64,000 bases of DNA, from assembly GCA_958295665.1 (NCBI GenBank), contig OY282560.1, positions 142,716,091 to 142,780,090 of the forward strand. The letters run 5' to 3'. This document shows, piece after piece, positions 1-9,885 of the stretch. Positions within the stretch are counted from its first letter, which is position 1, and every line of letters starts with the position of its first letter. Under the pieces are notes generated by a model. It had not been told where the DNA came from, ran no database searches, and worked only from the letters and a program-made list of their open reading frames with translations. The position numbers and the translations under genes were made by a program. This DNA is from Tipula vernalis. Its lineage: Eukaryota; Arthropoda; Insecta; Diptera; Tipulidae.

Positions 1-775
1 TTTATTAGGTTTGATAAAAGATCTGTTTAAAAAATGATGAGTTACCCTTAATTTCTCAAACATGGTATACATTTATTGAAAACAGTCAGGACTTTTGTAA
101 GTTTAATGCAAACATTACGATTGATAATAAATTGTTCCCAACAAAGGCGACATGCCGTTTCACGCAATAAGTGCAAAACAAGCCAGACAAATTTAGCATA
201 AACTTTTGGTCAGCTTCGCACGTAAACACCAAATATCTTATAAATTGCTTCTCGTACTTAGGTAAAGATGAAAAACGAGCCTTTGAGCGAGTTCATAGTT
301 CTCAAACTTGCTAAACCATACTTAGGGCGTGGAGAAAATATAATCACCGATAATTTTTCACAAGCTTTATACCGAAACTAAATTTGGTGTTGATATATAT
401 ATACTTGATCAAATGGCACGAAAATACAGCGCAAAAGGAGGGTCTCGCGGATAGCCTTTGCCAGTCTTTTACAATATTTTAGGTTTAGCTGCAATCAACG
501 CATGGGTGCTTTATAAGGAAACTGCACGGTTAAATATGTTAGCTTCAGCTTTCCGATCAGCGTGCCGTTGAATATAAAATTGAATCCAGAAACCTTCCTC
601 AAATGTCACCCATATCATCAACAGAAAATCAGTCCAATATTCGCAAATTTTGTCAAATCTGATATTGTATCAAAACAAAACTATTAGTATATATTTCAAT
701 TGCAGAAATACTATATGTTTGTAGTAAATGCACACAAAAAATAAAGTATCCGTGCAAAAACTTCAATTTTTTCTT
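1..775 (+). pseudogene. piggyBac (PGBD-like) transposase, C-terminal relic
   Basis: Conceptual translation gives a run with the piggyBac DDE-core signature: ITIDNKLFPTKATCRFTQ near 110-165, then KPDKF and FWSASHVNTKYL near 180-240. Further on are LDQMARKYSAKGGSRG and PVFYNILGLAAINAWVLYKE (about 405-525). Near 640-770 a cysteine-bearing tail (RKFCQI, CSKCTQK) resembles the terminal zinc-binding region of the family. Known for the family: cut-and-paste transposase, TTAA targets. The reading frame is broken by at least three stop codons (after FTQ, after SQTC, after GSRG) and by frame changes, so it is dead. The N-terminal part lies before the window. No terminal repeat or TTAA pair was identified. 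Confidence 0.8.
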
Positions 776-947
776 TTTCAAAATGAAATATGTTTATGTT
801 ATTGTTTTGTAGCGATGTAGCGATTCACTCAAATGATCGCTCAAATACTCGTTTCATCACCACAATTCGATTTCAAATTAAATTTCACGTGTACATCTCC
901 TTTGTCTATTTTTGCAATGTTAAATACATTTCCAGGCGTGCAGCTGC

Positions 948-2148
948 GTTTCAACTAGGGTATCCAATTTCTGTCCAAAATATGAATACCGGTATTTCGG
1001 TATTACTTGACAACAAAACCGAGATACCGGTGTTAATACCGGTATTGTTTATGTAACACTTATAGAAACTTAATCAATCTCGATTTACTTTTTGCGCAAT
1101 TTTCTTGTTAACCTAATTGTTTATTATAAAGTCAGGCCTTTTGTCAGCCTTTCTTGCAGTCTTATCGATAAAGATTTCGCTTCGTGCTTGTGGGTTTCAT
1201 TATCAACATCACTTTCTGATGTTGAGTTTGAAGCTTTATCTGGAGCTGGTGTTGAAGAAAACCGCTTTGTAAGATGGACAATTATATACTATACTATTTC
1301 TTTTCTAGTTAGTCAATTAAAATTGACGTCCTAGTCAAAAATGCTTTGGACTTGCTTACATTTATGCAAATATTGCAAAATGCAAGATAAGTTCGTCTAT
1401 CTAAGATTCTCTGGACAAAAGAGGTTTCCATTCGGTCAGCTAATGGTCCTGTTCCCAAAGGTTAAACCATGAATGCCAGGGTAGCGTCAACAGACAGAGG
1501 GGTGAGATTCCTCTTACACAACATTTCTACTGCCAGTTGACTGGTAAAATCATAGTTAGAAAGCGTTAATTATATACTCTAGAAACGCTCGTTTCGGTAA
1601 AGCTGATAGTTGCTTTGACTTCGATCGGAGCTTTTAAGATGCAATTTCTTAGTTTATAAAACCGCTCTATCATAAAAAGTAAGCTATTCCATTTTGTTTT
1701 TGGTTCTAATATTACAGATAGTTCTTTGCCGAATTCAGTTTAACATAAGATTTTAGACTAACATTTTTGGTAGGTGATCGTCAAAACAACTTTTCAATCT
1801 TTCTAATTTTATTTATTAATGGAGCAAAATTATTGGAACGTCCTTTTTGTTGTTTTTGAGCTATACGGTTAGATTGTTCCAACACTCACAAAAAAAAAAT
1901 TAATATATTGCGTTACTCTTCTTGAACTTTGCTTTGTTTATAAATTTTCAAGAGTTTATAAAAAATTTTACTTCATACGATTCATATAAGAATTCTGACT
2001 TTAATTACAATTCAATGAATACTGGGCGAATAATCAATAAAAATGTAAATCCCGAAATACCGGTGTTGATCGCTCAATACCTGTACTGAAAAATGGTTCG
2101 GTATACCGGTATTTCGATTTCCGGTATACCGGTATTGGTAATTTCAAC
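948..2148. mobile_element. hAT-superfamily relic with repeated ACCGGTAT motifs near both ends
   Basis: Both ends carry clusters of the palindromic-type motif ATACCGGTAT and its variants (about 985-1050 and 2055-2135), an arrangement typical of subterminal transposase-binding sites. GTTTCAAC (948-955) and ATTTCAAC (2141-2148) form a candidate 8-bp target duplication with one mismatch, the size expected for hAT. Between them lies a minus-strand transposase relic with hAT signatures. The outermost inverted repeats are weak, so the exact ends are inferred from the flanking 8-mers. The element is about 1.2 kb, much shorter than an autonomous hAT. Confidence 0.65.
1462..1740 (-). pseudogene. hAT transposase fragments
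   Basis: Reading the minus strand, 1733-1566 is an open stretch of about 55 codons containing VILEPKTKWNSLLFMIERF. This matches the hAT 'TRWNS..M..R' region that lies between the catalytic core and the dimerisation domain. After a frameshift, 1542-1462 encodes LCKRNLTPLSVDATLAFMV and a stop, corresponding to the hATC dimerisation end (R-N-x-L-x-P-x-x-V-D-x-L-x-F). The frame change, the missing core residues and the short length show a decayed, internally deleted copy. It lies inside the 948-2148 element, and the opposite strand carries no comparable coding signal. Confidence 0.7.
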
Positions 2149-2599
2149 TTTGTACTAAAACAAGGTCTTTACATTTATTAATGTCTTTGCCGTGTTGCCA
2201 AAACAAAAAAAATATATATTTTTAACACACACTCTCGTGTGGTGATCAAAAGGTGATTAAGAAAGTAAATTTTCGCGTGTACCACGAAAATGTATAGTGG
2301 CGATTAATACGGTTGCGCGTCTGTATTTAGTTTTGAAAGTTTATTTATTGCGGATTTAGTGGTGATGGATTTTATTTCAACAAGTATGTCAATTAATTTT
2401 GTGTTTCAAATAAACTTCGGCCACATATAGTTTGTATATTGTGTGGCCGCCATAAGAAACTTGTTATTTGATGCAAACCGTACAAGAATAGGATCGCGCA
2501 TATGTTTTCGAGCGCGTTTATCAACAGTAAATCTCGATAAATAGTTGTTGGCAATAACTAAAATCTCATAAACAGAAGCGTTCTCAAGTAAATTAGATT

Positions 2600-2925
2600 T
2601 ATAACAATATTCTGTGGACAATACTCTAGAGATTTTGCCAATTGGCCACAAACATAAAGAAGTAACTAGGTTCAGTATATAGGAGAAGTAACTAAGTCCA
2701 TTATAAAAAACACCTTCCTTCTTTTTTTGCGAATCGTCAGAGGCTTATAATTTCATCCGGTATTTAGCATATCGTTCTAAACAACAATTGGTTAAACAAA
2801 AAATTCTGTGGATCTAATCCTGGAGATTTGGCCAATTGGCCACATATGTTCATAATGATGCAACTAGAAACTATTCCAACTTCAAAAACACCTTCCTTAT
2901 TTCTGCGAATCTTCTGAAGCTTTTT
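2600..2925. repeat. Direct duplication of a ~130-bp unit (dispersed family)
   Basis: Two copies of one unit lie in the same direction. Each has ATTCTGTGGA, then GAGATTT(T/G)GCCAATTGGCCACA, then AACACCTTCCTT and GCGAATC(G/T)TC. Copy 1 runs about 2609-2745 and copy 2 about 2802-2925. The segment between them, including CAACAATTGGTTAAACAAAA (about 2782-2801), recurs in reverse orientation near 7320-7345, so this is a dispersed repeat and not a private duplication. No coding potential is visible. Confidence 0.7.
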
Positions 2926-2983
2926 ACCATTATAGAAAACAGTTTAAAAAAAAAAAAAATTAAATGTACACGTATATCGAGCA

Positions 2984-3060
2984 AACGGCGCAGTGGTTAA
3001 AGCTGCGGCGGTTGGATCGGGGCCCCTTGTTGATAGTGCAGAATCCATGGGCCGATCTAC
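2984..3060 (+). repeat. Possible tRNA-derived SINE head
   Basis: ACGGCGCAGTGGTTAAAGC resembles a tRNA-type A box (TGGCNNAGTGG), and GGTTGGATCGG about 20 bp downstream resembles a B box (GGTTCGANTCC). The spacing is shorter than usual and no cloverleaf folds convincingly, so it is not called a tRNA. It follows an A-rich run. It could be the 5' head of an old tRNA-derived SINE, or chance similarity. Confidence 0.35.
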
Positions 3061-3471
3061 CTTTCATGTCAGCACTATAGGTTGGCATGAAGCAATGCAA
3101 TGTGCAGGTGGTTTATACAAAACGGGTCTATAACCGTACGTTTTTGATTTGGCTACTACTGCCAAAGTAGAACGGTAAAAGTAAACTGCGAAAAGAGTTA
3201 AGAATGCCTTGAGCCCCAGAATAGATTGCGTAGATTCAAACCAAAAAAAAACATAGGGTTTCCGATTCGTTGGTTGAGAGTTACCTCGGCTTAATCGAAC
3301 GTAGTTTGGTTTCCCACACAAAATTAGGGAGATTTTTAGACGAAATTAAAGAGATTAGTTATAGTAATAAATTAATTAATTATATAAGTAGCTCTACCCA
3401 ATAATAAACGTAATTAGCAAATAACACCGAAGTATGGCGAAAAAAGCAAACTAATAAAAGATATCCTAAAC
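3061..3471. other. Intergenic, no gene recognised
   Basis: This interval has moderate GC at its left edge and becomes AT-rich to the right. Short open frames here have no recognisable motif. Nothing further can be supported. Confidence 0.5.
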
Positions 3472-4058
3472 ATTAATTTATATTATTTTAATATGTTCCG
3501 AAGATTGTAAGAGAATTTAATCCAGTTTCGAACTGATGAGGTTATGATTATGAAAAAAATCAATCTACTCATCAGGCCGCGGCGGCTGGACTGTTTATAC
3601 CACAATTTACATTCTGTATGTACCGGAAGGTACTGTGCGGGATGGATGTACTAACGAATCATACTAATATAAACAAATTCTCTTACAATTTTACTTCTTC
3701 ACTATATATACAGAATGTAATATGCGGGATGTACTAGCGAATCACACTAATACAGACAAATTCTCTTACAATTTTTCTTCTTCACAACATTCACACAGTT
3801 TTATTTCTGTGTAAGCTAATTTTACTTTAATTTTGAATGTCGTGTGATTGTCGCGAAAAAGAAAAATTGTAAGAGAATTTGTCTGTATTAGTATGATTCG
3901 CTAGTACTTAAAGCACAGTACATTCTGTATATATAGAATGTAAATTGTGGTATAATCAGTCCAGTTGCCGCGGCGTAATGAGAAGATTGATTTTTTCATA
4001 TTCATACGCTCATCAGTTACAATCTCCGGAAAATATTAAAATCATATAAATTAAAACT
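3472..4058. mobile_element. Foldback / long-TIR MITE-like element
   Basis: The left end (TTAATTTATATTATTTTAATA... then TCCGAAGATTGTAA) and the reverse complement of the right end (TTAATTTATATGATTTTAATA... then TCCGGAGATTGTAA) match, and the arms continue inward for roughly 200 bp or more. Both arms hold CGGCGGCTGGACTG-like and ACCACAATTTACATTCTGTAT blocks. The left arm also has an internal direct duplication (about 3627-3705 against 3712-3785, each with ACTA(A/G)CGAATCA...CAAATTCTCTTACAATTTT). About 590 bp in all and no open frame, so transposition would depend on an unknown transposase. No target duplication was established. Confidence 0.7.
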
Positions 4059-4832
4059 AAATACGAATGGGATAAAAACCGTAGAATTTTGTCTATCAGT
4101 TGGTTTCGTTGAATGATTGTTCGTAAATACTAATAAATTTCTATGTGTTAATTTGTAAAACACATTTAAAATGTTCTCAGGACCGGTTGCATATTAGAAA
4201 TTACACGAATTAATTAATTAACATTCAAAATTAAAGTGATATCATAAATACTTTGGTAAAGTCGCATTTTAAAAATGTTTACACCCAAACACTTGAAATT
4301 TTGGTTTCACAACAATTGGGTTAAGTCTATGACAAACACTTGTTACAACTCACTTTCAAATTGAGAGTTTTTTGGTTCGGAAATTGTATATGCTTCAATA
4401 AGTTTAAAAATGAATGAAAAAGCTCTACGTTTAAAAACTACAAAGCATGTGACCCATGTAAGCAACGAGAGTTAGAACGCCATTACAAGAGCCTGTTAAT
4501 TGTGCCAAGATGTGAAAATAGTTACTGGAAAATATGCATCTTAGATTTTTCTAAATTTTTCATTAATTCCAGAAAGAATTGCAAAAGAGTTATAGTAGAA
4601 AGGAAAAAATTTTGCTCTTGAATTAGATACATTTTTTCAAGGGCCATTTACAAAGCTTCAGTCAGCGCATTGTGGATATTTGCCACAAAAACGTTATGGT
4701 TTTAATTATGGGGTATTAATTATGATTCCATGACATTTGCTCGAAAAACATTTGCTCGAAAAACATTTTCTCGAAAAACATTTGGTCGAACACATTTGCT
4801 CGAACAACAATTACTCAAACGTCATTTCTGGT

Positions 4833-4904
4833 AAAATTAATAATCGAAAAATTCTTCAAAAAAATCGCGCGATTTTTTTGAAGAATTTTTCGAATATTAA
4901 TTTT
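4833..4904. repeat. 72-bp near-perfect palindrome
   Basis: Arms of 36 bp meet at ATCGC|GCGAT with one mismatch (AATAATCG in the left arm against AATATTCG read from the right). It lies inside the MULE, exactly where the transposase coding sequence stops resembling the family. A hairpin-mediated rearrangement during internal deletion is a plausible origin but is inferred. Confidence 0.9.
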
Positions 4905-5115
4905 GAACACTGCATCCTGGTCATATTGAGCTTTTAAGCCCACCTGACATATTTTGCGATATAAACTCTGGCCTAAATGAAAGAAGCAACATTTTTGTTG
5001 AGCATCTGGAAAAAATACAGAAACTGCGTTTATAATAGCTGGTTCAAAATCTGACATTAAATGCAATGGCTTTAAATAAACATTTAACAATTTTAACTGT
5101 TCGAATGACCTTTTA
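4905..5115 (-). pseudogene. MULE transposase, middle of catalytic core
   Basis: Continues the transposase in a different frame, with KLLNVYLKPLHLMSDFEPAI, then VFFPDAQQKCCFFHLGQSLY and KICQVGLKAQYDQD. The DFE motif carries the second catalytic aspartate, and the C...H pair (CCFFHL) is the usual MULE zinc-like signature just after it. Past residue ~60 the sequence runs into the palindrome at 4833-4904 and then the terminal repeats, so the third acidic residue and C-terminus are absent. This indicates an internal deletion. Confidence 0.8.
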
Positions 5116-5121
5116 TATGAT

Positions 5122-5760
5122 TCAGTTAATTTGTTCGGTAATTAATAAGACATACACTAATGGTAAAGATTGCTTTTCTTTTATCCCAAATATGGTAAAA
5201 AGTTGATTAAAAATTAACGGTATTGTTTTAAAAGTACCTTCAACGAACCACATGTCAGATTGCGCCAAAAAGTGAAGATTTTGTTGGGTTGAGAATATCA
5301 AAATTCGAGTTTCGGTAGGCCCTGAAACATTAAATTTTTCTTGTATAATTAAATCAATTAACGATTTCGGAATAACAACATTTCCTTGTCTTTGTCTGTG
5401 AGTTGTGCTCTGCATGGACGGAATAGACGGCATATGGACTCTTACTGGATTATTTATGGCAACAGTAGATTCAGAAATAATATGTTGTGTATTAATATTT
5501 ATAGATAGTGCTCTCTTTTTAATTTCAGTAAGGGTTTTTCTAACACCAACATTTGCCGAATCGGCAGCATGATTATGCTCTCCAACTTTCTTTATAATAA
5601 CATCACCTTTGGTATTAATTCGTGCTTTACATCGCATTGCCGATTATTCGTGCATACCCAGTACGTAACATCATTATGGTGTTTATTTTTAATAAATACA
5701 TAACCATCTACTAGGAAGCAAGGCTTATTTTTTGTTGTTTTTAAATTATCCATACTGGTC
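5122..5760 (-). pseudogene. MULE transposase, FLYWCH finger and start of catalytic core
   Basis: From an ATG at 5760 the minus strand encodes KPCFLVDGYVFIKNKH and TYWVCTNNR. A 1-nt frame shift at about 5637 then leads to MRCKARINTK and GEHNHAAD. Together these give the FLYWCH pattern (W-x-C, C-x-A-R, H-x-H). About 80 residues later comes DMWFVEGTFKTIPLIFNQLF, the beginning of the MULE DDE domain. The first catalytic aspartate, normally in DGTF, is a glutamate here (EGTF, codon GAA). The frame ends at 5122 and continues in another frame. Role in intact relatives: binds the terminal repeats and excises the element. This copy is inactive. Confidence 0.8.
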
Positions 5761-6054
5761 ATCTACAAGGTTAGAAACTTGGTTTGATTTTATTATGTTT
5801 ATTTTATTTTAAAGTTTGTATATTTATCCTTACCAAAATTGTTTAATTTTTAAATGTTGAAATAGTAAACATTAACGTTGAACTAATAAATATTTTGGTT
5901 GAAAACATAGACTACTTATTTCAAGTTGTTTTTCGAGAAAATGTTTTTTGAGCACATAATTTTCGAGTAAATGTTTTTATAGAATATTGTTTCCGAGTAA
6001 GTGTCTGGGTACCATTAATTATATATATGCAATTGATTTTATAGTTAATAATAA

Positions 6055-6958
6055 TGTTACGGTTTTGCCTTGTCACTCAAGGTTCGTATCACTGGATTGT
6101 GAATAATACAAAACCAATTTAATTTATCACCAACCAATTTATTTATTTCACAAAATTTATTACAACACAATACACACAAAATCACTTTATATAAATTATT
6201 CTCAAATGTTACTGATCACTTTTACTTTTTATTTTACACTAAAACACTTTTTAAATCACTTTTTAATTCCTTTTAATATTTACACTATCGCGTTCCAAAT
6301 TCGAATAATCCAATTCGATCTTGTTCGCCTTTTTATATACACAAACCAAGCTTTTCGAAAGTTCATGACTTTTCCAGTACTAATAGTGTAGAAACATTTA
6401 GAATTGTTTTATCATGGAAAATTCCATTTAGTACAGTAACACATTGAGCTATTAGTTTAACTTATTCTATCACACGCTAGGTGTCATCGTCGCAATAATG
6501 TAATGTGACGGTGACACCTAGTGTGTAATAGAAGAAGTTAAATTAATAGCTTAATGTTTAACCGTATTAAAATGGAATTTTCCATGATACAAATTGTTAC
6601 GTAATGTTTCTACACTATTCTAACTAGAAAAATCATGAGCTTTCTAGAAGTTTGGTTTGTGTACATAAAAAGGCGAACGAAGTCGAATTGGATTATTAGT
6701 ATTTGGTAAGCGATAGTTAAAGATTAAAAGGAATTATAAAGTGATTTAAAAAGTGTTTTAGTGTAAAATAAAAAGTAAAAGTGATCAGTAAAATTTGATA
6801 ATAATTTATATAAAGTGATTTTGTGAATTTTTATTGATAAACTGTGTTGTAATAAATTTTGTGAAATAAATAAATTGGTTGGAGATAAATTAAATTGATT
6901 TTGTATTATTCACAAACCAGTGATACGAACATTGAGTGACAAGGCAAAAAACGTAACA
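6055..6958. mobile_element. Head-to-head pair of LTR-like sequences (~0.9-kb palindrome)
   Basis: Two ~440-455-bp arms are inverted copies over their full length with scattered mismatches. The right arm reads from TGTGACGGTGACACC (6504) to ACGTAACA (6958), so it begins TG and ends CA. It has a TATA-like ACATAAAAAGGCG and AATAAA-type signals in the order expected of an LTR. The left arm (6055-6494) is the same on the minus strand. Nine bases (6495-6503) separate the two TG ends, and there is no internal coding region. Flanking bases also pair for about 8 bp (AGTTAATA / TATTAACT), and no 4-5-bp target duplication is evident. It could be an inverted LTR dimer or a foldback DNA element. Confidence 0.75.
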
Positions 6959-6967
6959 ATATTAACT

Positions 6968-7264
6968 CTGGAAACGAATCAATATGTAAAGGAGTTCTCC
7001 ACGATTACGGGGAACATTTAAAAGAAGTTCTCATTTAAAATACGGATTCAATGTTTGGTTATTGCTTAATATTCTACGAGAATTTCGAAAACAAATCATT
7101 TAGCTGCGAATTCCCCTCTATATCACGAAATGACATACACATTCAGCTCAATTGCTTCAATTCAATTTGTCAAGGGCAATAACTCAAGGATGTCAGAGTC
7201 ACATAATTGTATAGTTAGCCCCAAATTTTGTTTGGAACAAAATCATATCAAACAAAGTTGTAAG
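6968..7264. other. Intergenic, no gene recognised
   Basis: AT-rich spacer with no motif I can assign. Confidence 0.4.
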
Positions 7265-7445
7265 TTCCTCCCCTTTTACGTGGTCAATTGGCAAATTTTG
7301 TAGGATCAGATCCACCGAATATTTTGTTTAACCAATTGTTGTATAGAATGACATGGTACCACATGAAGTTGTAGGCCACTGATGATCCGCAAAAATAAGG
7401 AATGTATTTTTTGATGCTGGTATAGCTCAGTCACAGAATATTTTT
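7265..7445. repeat. Inverted copy of the 2.6-2.9 kb dispersed repeat
   Basis: The reverse complement carries ACATTCCTTATTTTTGCGGATC, CAACAATTGGTTAAACAAAA, TCGGTGGATCTGATCCT and GCCAATTGACCACG in the same order as the units around 2700-2850. The presence of the spacer motif as well as the unit shows that the family member includes both parts. Confidence 0.7.
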
Positions 7446-8916
7446 GTTTAACTTACAGATATTTGTTGGTACTGAATTATGACAAATAATTTTCTTTGTG
7501 TTTCTAATTGATCATATTAAATATTAATCTTGTAATTTGATTTCTATGTCGAAAAGAAATATAATCCATTTGATTGATATTATGTTGGTGTAACAATTTG
7601 GTAAATAAATAAATAAGTTTGCTATTTATTGATTAAATTATTTAAAATTTTTGTTGAGCTAAAATAATTGATTACGCTTAGCAAGCTTTTTAAATGAATA
7701 AACATTTATAAAGTTTATTGTCCGTCTAACGCAGGGGTTGATTTTTATTAATACGTAGACAGTGTGAAAATTTAGTAAACATTCACTTCACCGTTAAAAT
7801 AATCCGCGGTTTCATTGAATATTGCTGCAACAACAGCTAGTATCTTGTAACCTCTAAAATTACATATTTTTAAGTACAACAAATAAATAATAAATAGAAC
7901 CCTTCTCATTTATTTGTATATATAAATAATTATTATTAATTGATTCAATTAACTTTATTATAATTTCCAAATAAATTAAAAAATTAATTTTTTTATTCGT
8001 ATATTCATTTCAGTAACATAAAAAAGGATTTTTTTTTGTAATTTATTCATAATTGGATTTTTCCGTTTCATTTAAAATTGATAAACAATTTTTTTATTTG
8101 TATGTTATGTTATGCATAACATTAATTCGGCGATAAAGAGAATATGATGAAATTTCTTAAAATTAATATTTCAAATTTATATACATTAAGCACTAAATTA
8201 TTATTATTATTGGTATAAATTTTATATATTTCATAGAAAAAGTAGCTAAACAGATAATTTATGATTTTTTTTTTTAACATTGTTGTTATATTCGTCTATG
8301 CCAATAGAATTTCAAATTTCTTTGTAAGTCGAAAATTAAATTATGAGAAAGCATCAGATGGATTCATTTTGGAGCAACAAAAAAAAAACGAATTAATAGG
8401 AAAAAATAAAAAAATTAAACATTTTTTGCCATGGTTGAGTCGATAAACAATTACATATATTTGATTAGAATAATGTTGTTGGTTTAGGTTTTGGCTTTGG
8501 ACTTTTCCAATATTTTATGAACTAATTTGATTATTTAAAGAGAGTTAGGTACGGCGACGATCAATATTTTCGAACAAAAATTAAATTATGTTTTAATGAC
8601 ATATTTTTGTTGTGTATATGGAATATACACGTACACCTATTAAATTCCGTCTAGTCTAATAAAAAAATGTTATTATGTGTATGTACATATATCATCTACA
8701 CACAAATAAAACTATTCAGCTAAAAAACATAAATTTTATCGAGAGGAAAGCTTCATCAAATTGACTAATTTAATTTTTAATGAAAATAATTTCTCATTTC
8801 GTACAATATCGATTTTGTCTTATCGTTGTGGATAAACTAATGGGAAATTTAAAATTTTTCAGAAGCTGCATATTATACAAAAATGTGTTTTTATACTACC
8901 GTAAAATAATCTAAGA
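7446..8916. other. AT-rich intergenic stretch
   Basis: Very AT-rich with homopolymer runs. The short open frame at 8261-8446 has no recognisable domain and looks like chance. No repeat structure stood out. Confidence 0.4.
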
Positions 8917-8964
8917 TACAGAGTTGGTTAAAAAGTTTTGAAAGCAAAAATTAAAGAACGTGAA

Positions 8965-9455
8965 TTATTTAATGAAATTAGTTTTTTTATTCAATATAAT
9001 CTCCCTCAACTCCTCCAATACTTGTATATCATCTCTGTAATGATTTTCCGGAAGCTCTGCAAAATATAGTTCCACGACTGCAGTAGCTTCATCATTAGAC
9101 GAAAACCGCTTTCCACGAAGGAATTGTTTCAGGTTTCTGAAGAGATAGTAATCGCTTGGAACCAAATCTGGTGAATACGGTGCATGTTCAAGCAATCCGT
9201 TCAATTTAGCCATCGTCAAATGACTCGTGTGAACACGTGCATTGTTCTGATGAAAAATTATTTTTTTCTTCTGTAAAGCGGGTCTTTTTTCACGAATTTT
9301 TTTATCCAACCGGTCGAAAAGGTTGCAATAATATTCAGAATTAATTGTTTTACCTTTTTTAAGATAATTAATGAACAAAATCCCTTTTGTATCCCAAAAA
9401 ACTGATGCGACATGCCCTTTTTAGCTGATCGCTTAGGAATAGGCTTTGACTTTCA
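8965..9455 (-). pseudogene. mariner transposase, C-terminal half
   Basis: Resumes after the insertion with KPIPKRSAKKGM, then FFGIQKGF in one frame and VFWDTKGILFINYLKKG in the next. It continues through IIFHQNNARVHTSH and YSPDLVPSDYYLF to the C-terminus. The second catalytic Asp of the HQDNA motif is Asn here (HQNNA). Only 30 residues separate it from the final Asp, not 34, and the missing residues fall between MAKLN and LLEH, which implies a 12-bp deletion. Both changes would inactivate the enzyme. Confidence 0.88.
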
Positions 9456-9456
9456 C

Positions 9457-9885
9457 GCCAGTGGACGTGTTTTTTCTGAAAATTATTTTTTTAAAATTTT
9501 TTTTTTTTTTGTTGCAAATCAAAATTTACGTTAACGCTCGAGCCATGCAGATATCATCCCGAAAATAACAGACAAGGTGGAGTAAGATAAAAAAAACGTT
9601 ATAAATCCATTTTCTTACAAATTCTGTAAAGTTTGAGGGTCAAAGACAATGATCGAGTGAAGCCAAAAGAAGCTGATGTATATACTTGTTTTAAGCAAAG
9701 ACTCAAGTGAGGCTAGGAATTAGCACTGCTACTGGTGAAAGTGTTCCTGTTTTTTTTTTTTTTTTTTTTTTACTTTCTTGTTCTAGCTATTTTGGTACAC
9801 TCTATTGTAAATGAGCTGATGCTCAAAATAGAGTGTGCCGAAAACTATGTAAATTCAAAAGTGCGCAATAAATAAATAAAATCGT
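9457..9885 (+). mobile_element. Short retroposon-like insertion inside mariner
   Basis: The insertion breaks the mariner coding sequence and is flanked by similar short sequences (CTTTGACTTTCACG at 9441-9454 against TTCTAACTTCACCTG at 9886-9900), a plausible target duplication. Its right end is AATAAATAAATAAAA, a retroposon-style tail. It contains a 22-T run (about 9751-9772) and a stem loop (GGTACACTCTATT ... AATAGAGTGTGCC, about 9793-9840). There is no coding capacity. No A/B box was identified, so 'SINE' is only a possibility. Confidence 0.5.

Larger units (their letters stand above)
4724..6013 (-). mobile_element. MULE (Mutator-like) element with 9-bp target duplication
   Basis: An identical 9-bp flank ATTAATTAT occurs at 4715-4723 and 6014-6022, the target-duplication length of Mutator-like elements. 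The ends are inverted (GATTCCATGACATTTGCTCG against GGTACCCAGACACTTACTCG) and continue as tandem ~15-bp sub-repeats of the type AAAAACATTTGCTCG on the left (4735-4810), mirrored at 5925-6005. Inside, on the minus strand, is a transposase with a FLYWCH zinc finger and MULE core, in at least three frames. At 1290 bp the element is shorter than an autonomous copy. The transposase C-terminal region is missing and the 72-bp palindrome at 4833-4904 sits at that junction. Confidence 0.85.

Noticed and set aside
2984..3060. Functional tRNA gene
   Set aside because: A-box-like and B-box-like strings are present but too close together, and no cloverleaf forms. Kept only as a possible SINE head.
6206..6391. 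Plus-strand 61-codon frame inside the palindrome
   Set aside because: Hydrophobic AT-driven frame within the LTR-like arm; the other arm does not conserve it.
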